A stretch of DNA of 64,000 nt from Cryptomeria japonica (Eukaryota > Streptophyta > Pinopsida > Cupressales > Cupressaceae): contig NC_081409.1 in the NCBI RefSeq assembly GCF_030272615.1, forward strand, positions 616,264,755 to 616,328,754. The letters are read 5' to 3'. Every line of letters begins with the position of its first letter. Position 1 is the first letter of the stretch. The translations under genes and the position numbers were made by a program. The notes beneath the pieces were generated by a model, which saw nothing but the letters and a program-made list of their open reading frames with translations, did no database searches and was not told the origin of the DNA. Shown piece after piece: positions 57,390 through 64,000 of the stretch.

Positions 57390-57536
57390 AAATCTTTCTT
57401 TATTAGCCTATGAAGAACTGGCAACATTTCTGTCAGCGGGTCTCTCCACCGTTAATAGAGCTTCTTTCAACGGATTCTTCTATTGTGGGATGCTAAGGAG
57501 ATCCCATAAGGAGACGTTAGTCGGGTCTTTCTTTAG

Positions 57537-59117
57537 CTACTCCACCACATCCAATACTGATGGCACTGATGTTTTTGCTTCTCTCGGCTTATAGGGAATA
57601 AACTCCTTTCTCGGATATGTGGTAGCTACCGCGAGTTGTTCAGGAACTGTTTTTGAGATAAACCTCCCCTGTGTGCCTATATTCTCTCTCGTAAAATGTC
57701 TTTTTGATCGGAGGTTGTAATTTGACTGCACTTGAGGAGCCCTCCAGCTTGATGCAATTGCGCCATTTGTGAGCATGACGTCCTCATCCTCCATCCAAGA
57801 GAATAATGCATGGTCCATAGCTATCTCCATTTCCTGCTCTATTGACATACCTTGCATCTGTGTGATGAGAGTCGCATTGTCCATGCCAGGGGATGCGTAA
57901 ACCGAATCATCTGAGGCAACACCTTGGCTTCGTTCATCTACAATGTTTTGTTGCAAATTGTCTTTCGGGCAGTTTCTTGGGGTGTGGGCATTGTTATATG
58001 GAAAACACCAAGAATTGGTGTCATCCACTAGATTATTTTGTCGTACGGTCAACTCTTTATTAGTGCTGGGATAGACAGTTTGCAAAGGATTGGGCATTGT
58101 AACTATCTGGCCATTCGACTGACTTGAGGAAGCTTGGTTATTCGCATATTGGTTTTGCTGATATGTGGGTCTATTCCCTTGGAAATTTTGTTGGAAGGGA
58201 GGTCTAACAGGTGGGATTTGGGATCTTTTCAAATTAACGATTTCATTTGAGAAAGATCTCAACAAAATTTTCATATCATGGACTTCCATAGCCAGAGATG
58301 AGGGGGAAGACGCACTTGCTTGTTGGGATCCAAGATACACATACATAGATTGGAGTGTTGATGTGCTAGGCATGGCTGGCTCAGGAACTTGATTTGATAA
58401 CTTAGGAAAGATCGGCACGAGCGGTCATGGTGCAAGCTTTCCAGTATCAATTAAATTGTTTTCTTCTCTTACCGCCAAATCATACACATCTGGGAGAGTA
58501 TTTCCTCCGAGAGATTGTATCATCACAGATATCTCTAAATTGAAGGCTTTCAGATAAAAAACAAATGCCATATTTGCAGGAGGACGAGCAGATAACAGTA
58601 TCCTCTGTCAGGTTTTCTAAAACCTCATATTGAATTATGTCACCGCTTCTTGAGGATCCCTTTTGATGGTAATCAATTACTGCATTAGGGATGATCTATC
58701 AACCTTGTCAAAAAATCTCTCAAAGAAGCGGTCACCCAGTTGGTCCCAATCGGTTATAGAGTTTGGACCAAGAGATCTATACCAATGTAAAGCTCTCCCT
58801 TTGAATGAAGTCGCAAGCAATCTTAGAGCTACATTTTTCTCTGTAATGTTATGGACGGTGCAGACATCAGCCACATCTTGTAGGTGTTCCCCCGACATCG
58901 TGGAATATTCTCTGGTGAATTTAGGGATGACTTTTAGCGCGGAGGTAAGAATTGGCCCCCATACTGCAGGTGGAATAGGAGGAATGAGAGGGCTACCACT
59001 ATTCCAAGTCATGAAGTTTCTAGGACGAAATTGAGCCATTACTACAGGAACATGTACCACAGGGAAAATAGGTGGATTCTGAGAAGAAGTAGCTGCGAGC
59101 GAATGAACGCTTACCAA
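57537..59117 (-). pseudogene. Gag of element C
   Basis: Minus strand, two open pieces. 59117-58677: MAQFRPRNFMTWNSGSPLIP, LKVIPKFTREYSTMSGEHLQ, FKGRALHWYRSLGPNSITDW, QLGDRFFERFFDKVDRSSL, a typical retrotransposon gag core. A shifted stretch follows. Then 58418-57537: Gln/Asn-rich (NRPTYQQNQYANNQASSSQS) with a knuckle-like WCFPYNNAHTPRNCPKDN (C...H...C) near 58000. Likely start is MVSVHSLAATSSQNP at 59117 or the internal MAQFRP. It lies directly after a very short leader. Confidence 0.8.
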
Positions 59118-59206
59118 GGTGGGAGAAGAAAATTGGGATTTAAAGATGTTTGACTCTTGGTAACAAGTCTATGGCTCATAAACTTGCTTAAGCTTGTTCA
59201 AAATTA

Positions 59207-59226
59207 CGGTCCCACCGGGCGTGCCA
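59207..59226 (-). promoter_or_regulatory. Candidate primer-binding site of element C
   Basis: On the element strand TGGCACGCCCGGTGGGACCG lies 14 bases inside the 5' LTR. It has the shape of gypsy primer sites and resembles the corresponding TGGCTCCCACCATGGGGCTC of element D. tRNA not identified. Confidence 0.5.
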
Positions 59227-59240
59227 GAAAAAAGAACCGT

Positions 59241-60352
59241 TGACTCTTAATTTTTTATTAAACGCTAATAGCCTTATGGGAAATTCAATGATGAGGGACC
59301 TTTTGCGCAAGACTCATTGAATGACCTCCAGGTTTGAGAAGTCGGCTCTTCATACAATTGGGGGAGAAAAGGGGAAGAGGAAGACTTAAAAAATCTACAC
59401 TACTTGGGGAATACGCAAGAATATTTTTGAAAACACTAACAACATATGAAACCTAGATACATGCAGTTTTAAAGCTCATTCAACAATCTACACGCTCAAC
59501 ATCGTTAGAAAAGAAGATCAGACTACACTCTATTCAACATAATATGACATTCACCATTCATCTAACAAATAACAAGTTCTAAAACATAGTTTAATCTATA
59601 GAGTCTCACAACCCATATCATAAAAGTTAATGAATCTGAATACAACACATCAATCAATTTACTAAGCTTCAAATAAAACAACCACAAAGGTCATAGGCAC
59701 AATCGGATATGTTTATCGTTCACCTAATTTAATTAACATAAAGGCTTCTCAATGAGCCAAAGTCTAAAAATGTTCTCTCTGAAGTCTAAACCCCTAAAAA
59801 AGCAAAAAAAGAAGGCCTATATAGAGCCCTCGACTCTTAACAAACAATACGCAAGCATCAGCAAAATCCTAGCAACCGCTTCTGACAGGAATCTCCCCAT
59901 GTAGCACTCCGTGAGACGCTACCCAACGAAAACGACCTTCAAAGTTGTTACCTCAATCTCATCATGGCAACCTCTGCACTTGTCAAACAAGAAAATCGTG
60001 GCGCAAACAACATTTTGGTTCACGAACCATCATGGAAGACACGCGACGACTCGGGGGAGACCCGAAGTTGAGCACAAAAAGAGAACTGGAATGTGCAATG
60101 TGAGGGCACCAAGTGTCGCTGCCAGCACACGGAAGATGGTGGGGCCAGGAAGCATACATCGAAGAAAAGACCAGTGCCATGTGGCAGCTCTGTGTCCTCC
60201 CAACATCAGGCGAGAAGAGTGAGCCGCTTAGAGCAACGTCGAGACACCACTTGGCATGCACGTGTGATTCGAAGAGTGGGTCAAAAATTAAAGGAAGGGG
60301 CTGAAATTTTACCAAAATGCCGCACATGAACCATTCCAAAAGAATATTAACA
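59241..60352 (-). repeat. 5' LTR of element C
   Basis: Matches 29742-30854, with intact TG/CA ends. TATA-like CTATATAG at 59817-59824. Followed by ACTAC, the right copy of the target-site duplication. Confidence 0.9.
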
Positions 60353-60828
60353 ACTACCTAGCATATTGCTACCCATGGCAACAAAATCTCGCCCTATCGT
60401 ATGGTTATCCATACTGGCATGATCTCACAAACATCATCACCCTATTGTATGGATATCTAGCATAAAACACTTTGCTATCCATATTGGCACATATCATATC
60501 TTATCTCATATCACAACAACCACTTATCTTGTATCTTTTCATAATAAGGGGCTTTCCTCCAAGCGAGGTTCATTTTTGTTACACTATCTTATCTATCATC
60601 CATCTTAATTTATCCTTTATCTTATCATCTGACATGCTAGTATGCAACTAATGTGTTTGCAATGTATTGGTTCACAATATCTATTTCAAATTTTAGCTTC
60701 ATCTTGTTGGGGGCAACCTCGTCTGATCAATGAAACTTTGTCTCCTCGTTGTGACTCTTTTCTTTATCTTCCTTTACTTTAGCTTCGCATCTCTCAGCAA
60801 AGACATGCTTGCTAAAGTGGGGGCAAAA
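60353..60828 (+). other. 3' internal end of element A with polypurine tract
   Basis: Non-coding continuation of A from 29741 (after ACTAC). TATC/CATC-rich, with TTGGGGGCAACC near 60709. The tract AAAGTGGGGGCAAAA at 60814-60828 is immediately before the 3' LTR and fits a polypurine primer. Confidence 0.7.
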
Positions 60829-61512
60829 TGTAATATCAAAAATCACACCTTGTACAATTCAATGCAACAAATGGCACCTTCCTCCACATCATCGAAGGTC
60901 GAGTATCGCCACTTTTGTCTTTTTGCCCACCTAGATTGCTTCATCATCTCTAGACTTGAATCTTACCAACTCTGTCGACTTGTCATCCTTAGGACACTAG
61001 CGTGACGTAGAGATGTTTGTGCGATGCACTAGCGTCCCACGAATTTGACAGTCCAAAGGTGGTCATTTGAGTGTTACACCTATGCCTGGAAGGAATTGTA
61101 ATGCCTCTGCATGCGTCCACTGACGTTGGTTTTCCTTCCAAGGCCTATATCTCGTTTGAAGGAATTTTGGAGGATTTTGGATTATTTTCTTGCAAGTTGA
61201 AGCTCTTGGCGATTTTCTTGGGTAATACTCACAGGGTTTTCATAAGTTTGCCATTGTTGCAAGCTTGGATAACACACAACATTTTCAAAGCATCTTCTTT
61301 GGAGCCTCATAGGGGACTTATCTCTTTTGCTCTCTTTCTCTCATATTGCTTTATACATTCTCCTTGAATTTATATTTCGTTCATCTTTTATTATTTATTT
61401 TCTATCATTCTTTATCTTCCTTTTCTCGTTGAATCTACTAGGTTGTCCATGGAGGTGGAAACACTGAAACGGGGGTTTGACTGAGGCAGATGCCAAAACA
61501 CAACCCCCAACA
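60829..61512 (+). repeat. 3' LTR of element A
   Basis: 684 bp, starts TGTAATATCAAAAATC and ends ACAACCCCCAACA. CCAAC follows. Diverged from the 5' copy at roughly 18 percent of positions in the first 270 bases. Confidence 0.8.
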
Positions 61513-62170
61513 CCAACACCATTAAATTAACGGGCATTTGAGTCTTACAATTCATTCCCAATACTTGGCATAGAGAAAAATAGGTCTTGATAAAATAATC
61601 CTCAAAAATATCATAGTTAAAAGGCTCCAAACCAAAGTCCAAAAATCTTTGCAATTCTCCACTCACCCCTCTAGGATTGAAATTTGGTAACCATTCAACC
61701 CTATAACTTCCTTTCAACCTCTCATATTCTTGGTTAAGCTTTTCCAAATCAATAACAACATCAACATTTCAATTCAGATTGAAAACCTTGCAAATATACT
61801 CTCTACTCAAACTTGTTACACACTTTCCCATGCCACTATAAATTTCTATCTCATCAGAGTTATACACTTTAGCAATAACCCTAATTAGGTCAACATTAAT
61901 GAAAACATTTGGCACTACTACCCTCCCTAGACCTAATCTCCACATATTGAAAATAGGCCTATTTGCCAAGCACTTGTTAAATCCATATCTGAACAATTTA
62001 AAACCATCAATTGGTATAATAACATTCCTGCAAAATTCATTCTTATCAATGATTCTATCTCCTAAGACACCACAACCTCGAGCACATTTGGCCTTTTTAG
62101 ATGAGCTATGTAGTTCGATGATTATATCTTCATCAAGACTCTTTCTAACTCCCCTTGAAGGGCGTGTCAT
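61513..62170 (-). pseudogene. Pseudogene Z, proximal part
   Basis: No family recognised. It starts at the ATG at 62170 (MTRPSRGVRKSLDEDIIIEL). Then come a short basic stretch and a compact domain: NVIIPIDGFKLFRYGFNKCL, MWRLGLGRVVVPNVFINVDL, KCVTSLSREYICKVFNLN. A stop at 61769 is followed in the same frame by LEKLNQEYERLKGSYRVEWL, GELQRFLDFGLEPFNYDIFE and FSLCQVLGMNCKTQMPVNLM. The reading is cut at 61513 by element A and resumes at 17762. Total length would have been about 900 codons. It might be a gag-like or extra ORF of an older retroelement, or a host gene. Confidence 0.5.
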
Positions 62171-63759
62171 GTTTAGTTGGATTAGGTTTTTCTAAATATG
62201 GCCCAATTTCCAAGATGCAATTAACTCATCATCCAAGTGGCCAAACCATCCCTCTTAGAATCCACAATCTTGTCAAGTCCTGATAGAGTTCTCACAAACC
62301 ACATCGATAACCAACAAGTATCACACAACTTTGAATATGCCAAATGCTTTGCTTAAGGAAACTCTATTTGCAACCTAGTGTGAGCCCACAAACTCTGCAA
62401 CTTTCTACACTGTCATAGCCGTGTTGCTCCGCTATGCCACCTATTTACCGGGCCCCACTCTTTCATATAGCCACATGAACGAATCATCCAACATAGCACC
62501 TCTTCATTGGTCACGTCGTTATAGTTCATGCATGCAGTCTAAACTTTCGCAAAGCCTAACATTATAGCCCCATGTGTTTGGTCTAAACTTTTGCCTTCAC
62601 AAAAGACCTTTCTATCACAGACTAGTCTAAGCATTAACTCTATGAATAGGCCCCAAGCTCGTCCCTTTTCTTCCCCTTTAATACACAACGATCTAAGCTA
62701 TTGTCATCATCTCCACATGTCAATATGTTATTCCATTTAGTCTATTTTGTCTATCACATTTTGCTTGTTTTTTAACTAATAATCCCTTCACCCTAGCTAG
62801 TGTCTCTCTTAGTTTCCACAACCATCTCGAGCCCTGATACAATTCTCACAACCGAGTCAGCAACCAATGATAATCAAACAACTTCAAATCTATGAAACGT
62901 TTTGCCTAACGAAACTCTATTAGCAATACGAACAACATTCCAACAATATAATGTAATATATGTAAACTTTATTATTACTATTACTACTCAATAGCTTTTG
63001 AGGCAGGTACTTGCCACCACTAATTATTCTACTCCCATTTGAACACTTACAGCCCTTGGTGGCTGAAGGATGTGTGTTTTTAATGTTTCCCCATGGTAAT
63101 AGTTTTCTCATGTATCAGTAAGCATGAGTGACATTTGAGCTGCGAGCCTCACCATATATAGGATTGTTGATTAGCTCAAATGATTTAGAGTTCTCCTAAA
63201 AGCAAATGCCACATCCACACTCTCTTGATGAGGTCTTGACAGTTGTCTCTTGGAAGATTTTGTGAGAAAATTTTGGTAGCACTTTGCTTTAGATTGAACT
63301 CTTGAATTTTGAGCCATATCTTGCTCTAAATTTGGAAAAAATAAAAATTGAGAGATTGTAGAATTTGGGAGCACGTGCAGGCAGCCATGTCACAAGAAAA
63401 ATGGTTGGTAATTCCACCAGCTCATATCCAGTGGCCCCTCAAAGTCTTCTCCGAGAAAATTGGATGCTCCATTTTTCATGATGGAAATCCCATTTTTCCC
63501 TGTTTGGAAAGTTTCATTCTGGTACCTGTGAATGAAAAAGAGCACCAGTAGCCCACACTGAGGAATTAAATCCTTAGCTCTAGCACCCTGTTTTTACTCT
63601 GATGAAATTTGTTTTAAGTGTATTTCAATAAAACAAGATTTGTAGCATCAAATTCACTGTTTAGAGTCTGGACTACATAATACAATCATAATCTGAAATT
63701 TGAATAGTCTGAATCTTTATGGGAAAAACTGCTTAAATCAGAAGAAGACAGGACATGGA
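62171..63759. other. Non-coding stretch with a diverged direct repeat
   Basis: A roughly 100-bp segment occurs at 62275-62381 and again at 62834-62931 (shared words: CCTGATA, TTCTCACAA, AACCAA, CAACTT, GAAACTCTATT, GCAA). No ORF of note. Opposed small frames at 63171-63551 have no recognisable motif. The region may be upstream sequence of pseudogene Z. Confidence 0.5.
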
Positions 63760-63777
63760 TTATATATATATATATAT
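63760..63777. repeat. Short (AT)n run
   Basis: About nine AT units directly next to the LINE tail at 63778. Confidence 0.9.
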
Positions 63778-64000
63778 GTTTTGATAAAAGAGGGGTAAAA
63801 ATTTATTAAACACAGAATTACAGAGCAGGAGGGGCTAGCAACCCAGCAGAGAACAAAACATTACACAACCATATCCTCATCAACTAAATGCTCCAACATG
63901 TGAGACAATTCCAAAGATAATTGTCCCTTCCACAATATTCCAACCCTGCATTTGATCAGGAGCCCATTTGACCAGACATGGATGATATATCAACAACCCA
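63778..64000 (-). mobile_element. 3' end of a minus-strand LINE, cut by the window edge
   Basis: On the minus strand the last coding words read VKWAPDQMQGWNIVEGTIIF, ending at a stop near 63863. Then comes GCTGGGTTGCTAGCCCCTCC, and the tail TTTAATAAATTTTTACCCCTC with TTTTATCAAAA at the end. This combination is characteristic of plant LINE 3' ends. The bulk lies right of the window. Confidence 0.5.

Larger units (their letters stand above)
29742..60352 (-). mobile_element. Element C: large Tat-like Ty3/gypsy retrotransposon hosting D and E
   Basis: LTRs at 29742-30854 and 59241-60352 (about 1112 bp each) end AATATTAACA and begin T(G/A)ACTCTTAA. The 5-bp duplication ACTAC at 29737-29741 and 60353-60357 is exact. 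On the minus strand: gag, protease, archaeal-type RNase H, [solo LTR E], RT, RNase H [split by D], integrase, then a 5.7-kb 3' region with an antisense ORF and a very long sense ORF. Without D and E it is about 14 kb. LTRs differ at about 13 percent over the first 300 bases by eye. Known: extra 3' ORFs, sometimes antisense, and a second RNase H occur in Tat elements. Confidence 0.9.
17763..61512 (+). mobile_element. Element A: gag-protease LTR element hosting B and C
   Basis: Direct LTRs at 17763-18445 and 60829-61512 begin TGTAA(C/T)ATCAAAAATCACACC. They are flanked by an exact 5-bp duplication CCAAC (17758-17762 and 61513-61517). A purine tract lies before the right LTR, so A is plus-strand. 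Gag and protease are visible, then a Ser/Pro-rich ORF and non-coding DNA; I find no RT, RNase H or integrase once the nested elements B (21598-27545) and C (29742-60352) are removed. Its own sequence is then about 7.2 kb. Inference: a non-autonomous gypsy-type element. LTRs differ at about 18 percent of positions over the first 270 bases by eye, the most diverged pair here. Confidence 0.8.

Noticed and set aside
63171-63551. Opposed 67-codon frames near the right end
   Set aside because: They overlap each other, have no recognised motif, and no intron, promoter or neighbour context supports either.
1-64000. Search by eye for tRNA, rRNA or a complete host gene with intron-exon structure
   Set aside because: None could be supported; matches to tRNA sequence were only primer-binding sites next to LTRs.

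Overview
The window is plant nuclear DNA made almost entirely of decayed, nested retrotransposons. I see no intact cellular gene, rRNA, tRNA or CRISPR array. Families present are Ty1/copia, Ty3/gypsy of the Tat type (archaeal-type RNase H, G-patch, extra ORFs) and plant L1-like LINEs. Element-within-element layering and long stretches without host genes suggest a very large seed-plant genome, plausibly a conifer; that is inference, because no marker gene is present. Left part (1-13480): the window opens inside a plus-strand element X (coiled-coil ORF, polypurine tract, 3' LTR 2054-3239). X sits inside minus-strand copia F (3240-7971; RNase H interrupted, 5' LTR at 6785-7971). F abuts a plus-strand LINE (7972 to about 13480), which is split by a solo LTR H (9991-11117) flanked by the duplication GTCCT. 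About 13480-15690 is AT-rich, with a long (AT)n run and a LINE-tail-like stretch. Right part, a nest at least four levels deep: a minus-strand pseudogene Z of unknown family (start 62170) is cut by plus-strand element A (17763-61512, duplication CCAAC) and resumes at 17762. A has gag and protease but no visible polymerase. A received minus-strand copia B (21598-27545, duplication CTCCT) and minus-strand gypsy C (29742-60352, duplication ACTAC). C received plus-strand Tat gypsy D (38044-53171, near-duplication GCAGG/GCGGG) inside its RNase H, and a solo LTR E (54786-56238) between its aRNase H and RT. LTR divergence judged by eye follows the nesting order: A roughly 18 percent, B and C roughly 13 percent, D roughly 4 percent. 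Right end (62171-64000): non-coding sequence with a diverged 100-bp direct repeat, an (AT)n run and the 3' tail of a minus-strand LINE. Most unusual points: C carries an archaeal-type RNase H between protease and RT, whereas D carries its own after RNase H; C also has an antisense ORF with an acidic tail and its own TATA-like box, plus a sense ORF of over 1,200 codons between integrase and 3' LTR; D has a leader full of a repeated TAGCGCAT-like word.
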